NCBI GenBank assembly: GCA_023653785.1
Contig: JAMKCH010084881.1
Coordinates: 1-64,000 of the forward strand
Reading direction: 5' to 3'
Length of the DNA: 64,000 bases
Source: Ophioderma brevispina
Taxonomy: Eukaryota > Echinodermata > Ophiuroidea > Amphilepidida > Ophiodermatidae
Numbering within the stretch: position 1 is the first letter of the stretch; each line of letters opens with the position of its first letter. Below are positions 21,288-31,083 of this stretch, piece by piece. The notes under the pieces were generated by a model. The model ran no database searches, was not told the origin of the DNA, and worked only from the letters and a program-made list of their open reading frames with translations. A program made the translations under genes and the position numbers.

Positions 21288-22145
21288 GAGTGGGCGCTTT
21301 TATCAATGAAGCCCTGCGAAAATCCGACCGTTTTCTCGTATGTCAAAAAAGCAAAAATTAAAATGCTCTATTTTGTTAATTTTACATCAAAATTGTATTA
21401 TTTGTTCGGGAATTCGTGGTGTAGTACAATAGTTTATGGAATGTAAGTCAAACTGAGATTGACAAAAATCTTGACATTTTCATTAAAGGCGGCGCCCAGG
21501 GCACGTGCCCGATGACATTTATAGGTTCTGGGGGGGCGCAAAAGCGCGGTCAGGAAAAGTCAGACGGTCAAGAAAAAATAGTCCCGATCTCAGAGGGTAG
21601 TGTCCAAAACGGCTCAAATTTCCCGATTTGTCGCAATATCTTCCTAGTGGGTAGCCCCTTGCCTCTGACCCCAGCTACGCAACTGAGGGGGGCTTTTGGA
21701 GTGGGAGTTCCTTGGTTGGCCTATTGGCAGTAAACGTTCTCCTGGCTCATTATAATGTTGGCAAAAATAGCTCTTGACTTAACACATTTAGTAAAGCGTG
21801 AATTTGTGACAGCGAAAAGGCAAATAAAGGAGATGGCTTGGAGAAAATATTAATGTCGCTGAAGTTTTGCATCATGCGAATAGTGATCAACCCGTTTAGT
21901 GACCGCTCTCACTCAAATCAGCTAGCGGTTGAAGCGCAAACTATACATTTTTGGAAACCTTATGACTAGACGAAAAATATGGAAAATGTTTCAACATGTT
22001 TAGAGTAGTTTAATAGTTACACCCCTGTGTAACCTTAAAGGAGAACCGTACAACGAATACTATTAAACAATATGCACTATAAAATAATTATTGACCTCAT
22101 ATCGAGTGGTTTCATAGAAAAACTGAATTATATAACCCTAACAAT
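21288..22145. other. Intergenic; possible degraded hAT-like end
   Basis: At 21485-21690, GGCGGCGCCCAGGGCACGTG opens and AGCTACGCAACTGAG closes a G-rich stretch that resembles other decayed hAT-derived MITEs, but the ends do not pair well. No gene. Confidence 0.4.
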
Positions 22146-22391
22146 GAATTAAAACCATCTAGTCTGACCATGTGCTATTTAAAAATCGCGCTAGTGTATA
22201 ACGTGTTATGCGATAAAACGACTGGCATGTTTAGGTCATACATGCCGATAGGAAATACACATTATGAAAGCATCATGCGTGAATATGTATGACGCTATTG
22301 TGCCGTCCATATCGCATAACACAAATACATATCCCATATACAGTAGCGCGAATTTCAAATAGCGCATGGTCAGACAAAATGCTTTTAATTC
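22146..22391. mobile_element. MITE, GAATTAAAA termini
   Basis: GAATTAAAAcCAT...GTCTGACCATGTGCTATTT at the left is answered by AAATAGCGCATGGTCAGAC...ATGCTTTTAATTC at the right (arms of about 50 bp, 246 bp overall). The 67-68 codon frames inside are products of the palindrome. Confidence 0.8.
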
Positions 22392-22479
22392 GTTTCATTA
22401 TAATTCCATTTTCCCATGACACCCAGGGTCCCAGAAAGTGCGGAGCAGGGAGCACCGCTCCTAGGAAATGGCACAAAGA

Positions 22480-23060
22480 ATTGAGGAAATCATAAAAAGG
22501 AGAAAAAATGTGCTAGAGGAAAATGAGGAAAGAGAAATGAAGGAAAGAGGAAGACAAATGAAAAAGTAAAAAGGGAAGAGAAAAAGAATGATACAAATCC
22601 AACAATATAAGAAATGAACAAATATCAAAAATTGCAAAATTTCCTGAACGATGTGACCGCTTTTATAGTTGTCGCGTGCTAAATTAATGCTGCATGAGGA
22701 AAAGGGAAAAGGGAAACTCTAGGAGTTTAAGAATACTGAGGACATTAAGGAAAAACATTCAGGATTATTGAAAACAATTCACTTGAATAGCATTAACGTC
22801 ACATATATGAGGAAAAATGTTAATTTGCCTTGATGGGTTAGGACAAAACAGTAACCTAAGATTTGAGGAGAATTTAACAGTTCCTTGAAAGGAACAAATA
22901 ATCCTGAATTTCATATGAGACTTTCAATGACTCGCACTTCAGTTGAGGAAAGCTGAATGTCGAAAATATTAACAGAGCTGAGGAAAATCATTTGGCAAAA
23001 AATATTGGAGATTTCCACAGATTCAGATTAAGAGGAATGAAAAGTCACAGTACATTTTAC
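22480..23060 (+). repeat. Purine-rich tract with recurring GAGGAAA
   Basis: Strong strand asymmetry: GAGGAAA/GAGAAA words occur every 20-50 bp. Possibly a decayed minisatellite. No gene. Confidence 0.5.
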
Positions 23061-23289
23061 AGAAAAAAAACCAAACTGATTGTCATACTTAACAGCTGAA
23101 ATCAATAAAAAAAATATATTTCCATATAAAAAGGTGGAATATTTCCTCAGGATCATATTGTAAGAAAAAACAAATGGAAATGTGAAAACTCCTCATTTTT
23201 AACATCTTGTCAAACTTGACCAGAATCCCGTCAAACTTGACTATATATGGTCAAATTTTGAATATAAACCATGTAAATTCTTATTAACA

Positions 23290-23930
23290 AGGTATTTAAG
23301 TGGGACAGGATCCCTTTCCAACTGCCCAAGATCCTCTTTCCGACTGTCTCAGAGCCCCCTTCCCAACCACAGAACACCCTTAAATATTCCCCTTATCTAT
23401 AGATACACAGAGAAAACGCTGTTAAAACGTTTAAACAGTTGTTTAAAAGTTAAACAGTTGTTTAAAAGTTAAACAGTTGTTTAAAAGTTTAAACAAGTTG
23501 TTTAAAAGTTCAAACAAGTTGTTTAACGGGTGAACTGAATTGTTCAGTTCACCCGTTAAACAACTTGTTTAAACAACTGTTTAAACTTTTTAAACAGCGG
23601 TGTTCTTTTCCCAACTAACCCATGGCACCATTAATGGTGCATGGCACCATACATGCTCTCTACACAACCTCCACACATTATCCCAAATACCTGAAAGTTT
23701 CCATCTACATATAGTCAATTCCCAGCTACCCAGGTGTCTCTTTCCAAACAACCCAATTAGGTCTTTCTCAAACAAGTCAGATTTCCACTCCCAATTACCG
23801 TACCCCAGGTCCCCTTCCCAACTACCACAGGGTTCCCTTTCCAAACTACCACAGGGTTCTCCTCTCCAACATCCCCATTTTACGTCTCTCCAGCAGTTAC
23901 TACAGCTCCCTGCAGTTGAAGTGTAATTCA
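23290..23930 (+). repeat. Degenerate CCCTTCCCAACTACC-type minisatellite
   Basis: Units on the theme TTTCCAACTACCACAGGGTTCCC recur before (23300-23380) and after (23615-23890) an inserted foldback. The 108-codon frame at 23600-23926 (Gln, Leu, Pro, Ser-rich) is the translation of this repeat and not a credible gene. Confidence 0.6.
23409..23612. mobile_element. Foldback element with asymmetric arm
   Basis: The core GTTTAACGGGTGAACTGA is followed by its inverse TCAGTTCACCCGTTAAAC (23523-23563). The arms extend as repeats of GTTTAAACAGTTGTTTAA to ends AACGCTGTT (23415) and AACAGCGGTGTT (23594). The left arm has several additional TTAAAAGTTAAACAGTTGTT units that the right arm lacks, so the arms differ in length. 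Confidence 0.85.
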
Positions 23931-24830
23931 GTTCTTAAGTTCCCCATTTGGGAAAATGTTTGTCTTAGAAGCTAAATTTTAGTTCCAAAGCCTGCTAATT
24001 TCCTCAAAATCCAGTTCTTTATGCCCTAATTTAAAATATGAAATCAGTTCCCAATGCCCCGAGTATGGAAGTTGGGGTACACAATGTGTACATTGTGTGC
24101 ATTCATTGTGTACACAATATGCATATCTCACTCTCTCATAATCTCACTCTTCAGATATATTCTTTCCATTTTGTAATTCATTACAGCTTACCCATTTCCA
24201 ATCTTCATTTGGTCATCCAAATACTTATCAAAATAAACTCTAATGTGACATCATATGCCATGTTTAAGATGAGAAATTGGGTTGATTTTTTCTCATTTAC
24301 AACATTTTTTTATTATAACTTTGACCACAGCAAAAGCAAAATTAATAAAAATGCTATCTATTAGTTAGCAATATAAAGTAAACATTGTCAATTAGGGCTA
24401 TAAACAGTAGGCCTATAGCAGGGAAGTGCCTTAATTGAACAATTAAAGGACAATACACTTCACTATATCTTATAACACAATGCTAGATGGGGTATTTAGA
24501 CTCATATGCTCTATCTTGGATTCTACACGAGGAAATTTTGACTTCGAAAATTTGCTCCTGAGGAAGAAAAACTTTCTGGGACCCTGATGACACCACTCCA
24601 TATGTAGTCTATATGTGTTCAATAATTGTTTTTATAGCGTATATTATGTAAGTTATTCTTGATACAGGTTCTCCTTTAAATTCTCCTATTGAAAAAGTGA
24701 CACCAAAATTTGAGACCCAACTATATACATGTACCTTGCATTGATATATAACTACCGCAAATAACTCCTTAAATAAGGACCCTATGATATTCTGCTCCTG
24801 CTCTATAGAAATTACAACACATATTTTGGA
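23931..24830. other. Intergenic, no gene recognised
   Basis: A short nested palindrome of ACACAATGTGTACATTGTGT lies at about 24079-24098. Otherwise nothing. Confidence 0.5.
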
Positions 24831-25330
24831 GATGCCTGACTGGTGTAGGCGGCCAGCATAGCTGGCAGGACCACTTACAAATACGTTGTCCATGTGTATG
24901 TGTTAAAGGTGCTTCCGATTTATGTCTGTTGTGTTCTCTACTTAATATGAGAGCCTGCCACTTGCACCTATGCTCCAAGTACCGTGGGAAACAAACTTGC
25001 GGTTTTGATGGTAGCAAAGCCCTATTCAATATTGTGGTAATATTGATGTTTAACCATTAAAACGGCGGTATATCGTTTATATCTTGGGAATGGATTTGAG
25101 GGTTCTTAAATTTCAGGATGATAATGAGAAAAATACGGCCTTTTATCTGATATCAAAATCGATATTACTTCCGGATAAATCAGGGGGGTTCCAAAGATGA
25201 TCGGAACACGCACCTTTAAGTGGTCCTATGCTGGCAGGACCACTTAGCAATCCATTGTCCATGTGTATGTGTCACTAAAATGTTCAATTTTTTTTATGGA
25301 GCGGCCCACAGATTATATTCTTTGAATATA
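24831..25330. repeat. Dispersed repeat, GCTGGCAGGACCACTTA family
   Basis: GCTGGCAGGACCACTTA-CAAT...TTGTCCATGTGTATGTGT occurs twice (24860-24905 and 25229-25271). It is followed by GGAGCGGCCCACAGATTATATTCTTTGAATATA. The same blocks occur inverted at 48866-49290, so this is one family in opposite orientations. Confidence 0.75.
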
Positions 25331-25489
25331 GAGTGCGTGAAAGCAAAGAACCGGTGTAATTGTCATTCAGATTTTTTTTTCAAAAGAACCACATAGATGT
25401 AATACATATCACTTTTGAAAGTTGGGAGTACATTGCATACCTGCATGTTTGTGTATAATAGTGTTTTGTTTCAAAAGGTGAATATTTTT

Positions 25490-25526
25490 AATTATTTTAA
25501 TTTGCAATTTTTTGTCTATTTCACAG
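25490..25526 (+). promoter_or_regulatory. Putative 3' splice site before zinc-finger exon 2
   Basis: TTTTTTGTCTATTTCACAG ends at 25526 and matches the site at 10288 in sequence and in distance to the ATG. The following leader (CTCTTGGAA, ACAGCAAGATTAGCT, CTACATACATCG, TTTTACCTTCAACACAATGG) is homologous to that of the upstream paralogue. Confidence 0.62.
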
Positions 25527-25707
25527 AAAGCTCTTGGAATTCTATGTAACGAGGACTGAAGTCGACCCTCAGCAAATTTATTGTGTTATGATAGCTTAGG
25601 CGTAAACACAAGAACTTTTTCGTAAATGGAAAATCAGACTCTGTGACAGCAAGATTAGCTGACACAACATCAGGAACTACATACATCGGTGTTTTACCTT
25701 CAACACA

Positions 25708-26880
25708 ATGGAGGGATACCGACCATTTACATGCAGATATTGTAACATATATGTACACTCTCTTGAAAGATTAAAGCGGCATACTAGGAGGCATGAGCAG
25801 AAGTTTTTCAATGTTAGAACAAGAATGAAATACAACTTAATGCTGCAGGAAAGGCCGTACCAGTGGCAATGCAACGAACACAAGAAATACTTCGTAAAAC
25901 TTAGAGGAAATGTTAACATTCACACACAGAAAATACCTTCCCAATGCAAGTATTGTCAGAAATCGTTTGCATACCCTAATCTTCTTACATATCGCACTTG
26001 TACTCACACAAAGGAAAAAACTTATCAGTGTAATTATTGTCAGAAATACTTTGCAGAAAATGTAAGTCTTAAACACCACATTATTCGGACTCATGCAAAA
26101 GAAATCCCATATCAATGTGAATATTGCCAGACAAACTTTGTAGATAGAAGTAGTTTTACATACCACATTTGTACTTCCGTAAAGGAAGACCCATATCATT
26201 GTGAATATTGTCAGAAGAGCTTTCTGTATCATAGTAATCTTAAACTTCATATTCGGATTCACACAAAGGAAAAACCGTATCAGTGTAAATATTGTCAGAA
26301 ATGCTTTGCACGAATTTGTAATCTTAAAGCCCACATTCGGACTCACACAAAGGAAAAACCATATCAGTGTGAATATTGTCAGAGATGCTTTTCACATTGT
26401 AATAGTCTTAAACGCCACATTCAGACTCACACAAAGGAAAACCCCTATAAGTGTGAATACTGTCAGAAATGTTTTGCAAGAAAACATAGTCTTGAACTCC
26501 ACATTCGGACTCACACAAAGGAAAAACCCTATCAGTGTGAATATTGTCAGAAATGCTTTGCACGAATTGGTACTCTTAACGACCACATTCGGACTCACAC
26601 AAAGGAAAAACCATTTCCATGTAAATATTGTCAGAAATGTTTTTCACATAGTAATAGTCTTAAACGCCACGTTGTGACTCACACAATGAAACCAAAGGAA
26701 AAAACATATCCGTGTCAATATTGTCAGAAATGTTTTTCACATAGTAGTAGTCTTAAACGCCACATTGTGACTCACACAATGAAACCATTTCAGTGTGAAT
26801 ATTGTCGGACATACTTCGTACATAGAAGTAGTTTTACAAACCACATTTGTACTTCCACCACAAAGAACAAACCATCATAA
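25708..26880 (+). CDS. C2H2 zinc-finger protein, 390 residues, intact
   Basis: Likely a nuclear DNA-binding protein with a tandem C2H2 array. The start is the ATG of MEGYRPFTCRYC, homologous to the paralogue 15.2 kb upstream on the same strand. Finger 1 uses C9, C12, H25 and H29. A degenerate finger follows (about 52-75), then eleven units to the C-terminus. Finger 3 has Arg in place of the first His (LLTYRTCTH). Two units end HICTS instead of HxxxH (DRSSFTYHICTS and the last, HRSSFTNHICTS), so they could be C2HC or non-binding. One has HIIRTH spacing. About nine fingers are canonical. Linkers are mostly TKEKPY, and one pair is joined by a longer TMKPKEKTY linker. No effector domain is seen in this exon. 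The single uninterrupted frame supports a functional gene. A finger array in decay lies just downstream. Confidence 0.9.
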   Translation: MEGYRPFTCRYCNIYVHSLERLKRHTRRHEQKFFNVRTRMKYNLMLQERPYQWQCNEHKKYFVKLRGNVNIHTQKIPSQCKYCQKSFAYPNLLTYRTCTHTKEKTYQCNYCQKYFAENVSLKHHIIRTHAKEIPYQCEYCQTNFVDRSSFTYHICTSVKEDPYHCEYCQKSFLYHSNLKLHIRIHTKEKPYQCKYCQKCFARICNLKAHIRTHTKEKPYQCEYCQRCFSHCNSLKRHIQTHTKENPYKCEYCQKCFARKHSLELHIRTHTKEKPYQCEYCQKCFARIGTLNDHIRTHTKEKPFPCKYCQKCFSHSNSLKRHVVTHTMKPKEKTYPCQYCQKCFSHSSSLKRHIVTHTMKPFQCEYCRTYFVHRSSFTNHICTSTTKNKPS

Positions 26881-27095
26881 CAATATATTGCTAATAATAC
26901 TGCTTAGTATCACTTACTGCTAATGGAGTAAAATGTTACTGCTAGTTTGATTTTCCATGCATACTGCTAATAATACTGCTGGGCATCATTTACTGCTAAT
27001 GGGTTGCCTAAATACTGCTTAGAATAAGCAGTTCTGTTTCTTGGATAGCAGTTCATTGCTCTACTGCTAAGCATATTGCTAAGAAACTGCTTAAT
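26881..27095 (+). repeat. ACTGCTAA-rich degenerate array
   Basis: About a dozen copies of ACTGCTAA, ACTGCTTA and close variants start immediately after the stop codon of the zinc-finger gene. They stop where finger-like sequence resumes. It looks like a low-complexity insertion or expansion. Confidence 0.75.
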
Positions 27096-27106
27096 AAGGC
27101 TTCCAC

Positions 27107-27696
27107 AATAGTAAGGGTATTGTCAGAAGAGCTCTCCACATAGTAATAGTAATCTTAAAGTTCACATTTGGATTTTCACAAAGGGAAACCATATCAGTGT
27201 GAATATTGTCAGAAATGGTTAGCATCAAATGGACTAAAAAGACCACATTCCGACTCGCACAGGAGAAAAAGTATCAATATGAATATTGTCAGATTACTTT
27301 GAAGAAAACGATCTTGAAAAACTCCCCATTTGGACTGGCACAAAGACGGAAAACCCCGATTAACATTAGTGTGGATATCGTCATCTGAAAAGTTTTTTTA
27401 CATCAAATGCCACATTCGTACACAAAGAAAAGTGCTTATATGTCAGGAATGCTTTGTACGAAATGGCGGCTTAAAGACCACGTCCGGTTTAACCACAAAG
27501 GAAAAAACATCAGGTTGAGTCAGAAAGGTTTTTCCGCAAGGTAATTCTTAGGCCGCATCAGGACTCGACAAAAAGTAATTCGTGAAATATGTACGAAATG
27601 CTTTGCTGACGGAAGAAAAACCATCTCAGTAAATATGTCATAATGCTTGGTAATAGAACTAGTTTAATTAGAAAACTACCATTTGGACTTGAAGAT
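27107..27696 (+). pseudogene. Decayed C2H2 finger array
   Basis: Remnants of about eight fingers are recognisable by TATTGTCAGAA(A/G), ACATTTGGA/ACATTCGTA and CACAAAGG words at ~84-bp spacing: YCQK...SNLKVHIW near 27120, CEYCQK at 27199, YEYCQ at 27280, CHIRTQRK near 27405, CQECF at 27442, and others. Frames change repeatedly and several zinc ligands are lost, so it cannot encode an array. It may be the former 3' part of the gene that ends at 26880, separated by the ACTGCTAA tract, or a tandem paralogue. Its 3' end runs into a TTAA-type MITE at about 27697. Confidence 0.85.
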
Positions 27697-28055
27697 GCAA
27701 TAAGATGCAATACGAGATTTTTGAGGCGGCACCCAAAATATTGTGTCATAATAGTAATTTCATATACAATGTTGATGCGACACTCCAATAGATTTCTTAC
27801 CTTGTATTTGGTTACAGGAATGTATTAAGAAGAAAAAAATGTGATTTTGATTTTTTCTTATATGTCAATAGAAAACATAGGCTGATTTCGTATTTGATCC
27901 TATACAGAATTAGAAACTGTTCACTTCTTTGTACCAAAGAAAAACATTTTTCAGATGGGATATTTTGATAGAAAGCTTTACCATCAGGGCAAAACCAGTA
28001 CTTTCAATTTTTAGGACACCCTGCATATGGGAAATATCTTCTTGTGCACCTTAAG
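27697..28055 (+). mobile_element. Decayed TTAA-type MITE (family B)
   Basis: Shares with 34020-34363 (inverted) and 42614-43412 the blocks GTCATAATAGTAATTTC, CTTGTATTTGG, TTCAGATGGG(G)ATATTTT, GGAAAGCTTTAC and GTGCACCTTAA. The ends are eroded (CAATACGAGATTT at the left, GTGCACCTTAAG at the right). Confidence 0.75.
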
Positions 28056-31000
28056 CCTGCTCAGAGATTTTGAAATATAATTTGGTAATAATGAAATAAG
28101 TAAACTAGAACTAAAGATATTAACCTAAAATGTACAATTCTAAGTTGGGATGAATCAGATTTTTCGTTTTGATTGCAGTAAACATTTAGTATAGTATAAC
28201 AGTGCCAGAGGATATTGTGTAGAAAAAAAAATCCGGACATCCGGAATTTTATTTTTTTTTAAACAGTGTGATTTTCTTATGAAGGCACATCGAGTTGAGC
28301 TAGATTATGACAGTGATTAGTGTATGGACAAGCATGATGTATATGCAAAAACATGATTTCTTTGAAATTGAGGGCACCCTTCCTCTGGAAATCTGAGTCA
28401 CCCTTTAAAGACCAAAAAAAAAAAAAAAACATATTGTGTGGAATCATTTCAGAACAAAAGTGTTTTACACCAAGATCTTAATACCGGGGGGGGGGGGACA
28501 GATTTGAAAAAGCATCAGTCAACACACCAAAACACACAGTCAGGTCGGTGAATGTGTGAGTAATGTTTTGTTTCCAAATACGTATATAACCATCGCATTT
28601 GGACTTAAACAAGGCACACACATGGCCACTAATAAATTCCAAGTGGTAAAAGAGTCATTTCAGCCTATCACTAGTAGCTTATCCATCGCGTAGACGATTT
28701 TCTGTCAAGAGCAGCCACTAAAATATAACCTAGTCTTTTGTATCTTGTTGCCATTCTTGTGAAATCACAGTTATGCAAGTATGAAATTGCTGGTGCTTGA
28801 CATGATTGCTCGCGAAAGTTGTTTTGAAATTTTGTAAGGGTTCAAATGTTTTTTTTTGGGGTATGAATGGTTTTGTGTATTTTGCCCTGATTCCAAGGTG
28901 ACAATTAATAGGCATTTTTTCAGGAAGGAGGAGGTGCGCGCACTTGTCCTAGCTGCTATGTTGTAATACTGCTAAGCTCTTGATATATGCAGTTGCAGCC
29001 CTAATGTTTCCCTGGTGTGGTCATGTGCTGCCATTAACTGTTTATTTACACTACCTAGCTAGCTAGGTCTCAAACATACTTTTAGCAGGACCATCCCAGT
29101 CTGGTGGTAGAACAACTCATACCTCTGTCAACAATTGCATTAGCAATAGCTTGTACATAGTTTTTACAATGGATATAGTAAATATAATGTAACATTTCTG
29201 TACATTAAAAATGGTTATATTTCTCAACTGTAACTTGTGTATTTTCCATAAGAAGCCAAGTGGCATGCACACCATCACTAGAATTTCTGCTCATTTATTT
29301 CTGGTTCAGTCACTAGTATATCTTCTACCCCTAGAAAATCCAATATTTCTTTCTCAATTTAACATAATTCTGGAATTTCTTGGATCCACAAACCTTTCCG
29401 CTGTGTGTTGTGTGGTGGTGTGTGTGTATGATGTGTGACCATGTCTGGATCCCAGTCTGTGCCTGTCTCTTCTCCCTGGCTGTTGCAATGTTTGTAGGTG
29501 GGGCCCTATTGGTGTGTTGTAAAGATGTCAAAAATAAAATTAACATTGACCACATCTGTTTTGCTCAAGCAAGATCAAGAAACCTATTTGTATTTACATG
29601 TTACGTGTCTATATAATATGTGTGTGTGTTTGTGTGTAATCAAGTTAATGGGTGTATGTATGCATGTGTGTGTGTGTTGTTGCATGCATCATGCATCGAT
29701 TCCATACTACGTCGTACGTACTTTAAGTTGTAGTGGAGATAAAAGCTGCTGCCGGCATTACATATCATAAATTTAAGTGACATGAGGAGATGTTTTTAGG
29801 ATCCAAATTTCTCTCAATTGCACAGATCGATTGTAGACCACCTACCAAAACGTTCCGAAGGTTTAATGGGCAACCACGTACAAATAAACAATAACCTTGT
29901 TTTGAACTTGCCTGACTATCGTATTGTTCCCCATAGAACACTGTGCTTTTGACGGGTTCTTCGTGCACGACCGAAAGTAACTAAATCATCATTATTATTA
30001 CATAAAAGAACGGCGGGGGGGAGTTAGGGGTCCGCTTATTCACTTCAGTGTGATCTAATCCATTGGAAGCTTCCAAATTTGCAAAAAAACCCTGGTTCGA
30101 AAAAAAATTGGGGGCGCTTCTTTCTGGAAATTCCTCATGTCCTCCTTAATTTCCAAAGTAAAGAATGCCGTAATAACTTACCTCATTATTATACTTCATA
30201 TCCTTGGACATTACTTATGTATTTAATGTATAATGTTTCTATCTATTCAGCTAATAATTAGAAGACTTCTGAAAAGTGATCTTGTGCTCCCACGTTAGCT
30301 TTTTGTTTACCCAATAAACCCTGTATGTAGCAAGATTGAATCTTAGGGTAATAGTGTTTCAGACAGTTCTTTTTATTTATAGGTTTAAAAAAACAGATAC
30401 TGTTTCTTTTGTCTGTCTGGTCATTTCTGTTAAAGTGTTGTAATTTGTTTCTCTCCTTCCCAAACTCTTGAGCCAATTTCAACCAAATTAGGTCTGAAGA
30501 ACCCCTGTCCAAGCTGGTTCATATAGGTTTTCACAGATTGGGCCATAAGGGGCATCTTTGTTTTTTTTTTTTCAGTCGCAGATAAAGGGCTCATAGTCAC
30601 CATCTTGGTCAGAGATTCGCCGCTGCCACTGGCCCAAACCCATATGGGGTGTACAGATTGGAGTCAAGGTCCCTGCATTGAAACCAATTGCACGAAATTG
30701 GAAGAATCACTCAACTGCTGACACTGGGTAACCTCTATGGGGTGTTAACAGATTAAATGGGCAAAATCTCGTGTGCTGAGTAAGGGGCATTTGTCAGTAT
30801 GGTACAGTTTCATTCTCATTTGTTTCTATACTCTTCATGGTCCAATAAACACACAATTGAGCCGATTGCCGCCTAGCTTGGTCGAAGAGTCCACTGACTC
30901 AGGGAGGTAAATTGTGGTTTCATGAGAATGACATCCGTTGACGCCCTAATATGACCTTTTAACAATTAAATAAATTTACAGAAAACGTACCATCATGGAG

Positions 31001-31056
31001 GGCGCGGAGAATGTTACGCGAAGGACATTTAAAGTGTCAGCGATCCATAGAGGCAA
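28056..31056. other. Intergenic; TG-rich microsatellites
   Basis: No gene recognised. (TG)n-rich patches lie at about 29398-29440 and 29618-29685. Poly-A occurs at 28417-28432 and poly-G at 28487-28498. Frames of 60-90 codons here are composition artefacts. Confidence 0.55.
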
Positions 31057-31083
31057 GACTTGTGGTTCGAGACCACTTGTTCT
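31057..31083 (+). repeat. B-box-like motif, second copy
   Basis: AGACTTGTGGTTCGAGACCA followed by CTTGTT. It contains GGTTCGAGACC, a full match to the polymerase III B-box consensus GGTTCGANNCC, and shares 16 bp with 6944-6960. There is no A box or acceptor stem, so it is not a tRNA gene. Confidence 0.4.

Noticed and set aside
25837..26598. 169-codon minus frame and 158-codon plus frame overlapping the second zinc-finger gene
   Set aside because: Both are repeat-driven shadows of the 390-codon C2H2 frame.
28288..28300. Upstream RPA1 or other exons elsewhere in 28-44 kb
   Set aside because: I looked for splice-bounded coding segments on both strands and found none beyond LINE remnants; the frames present are short and compositionally biased.
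31057..31083. Possible tRNA gene
   Set aside because: Only a B-box-like motif is present; no A box, no acceptor stem and no cloverleaf.
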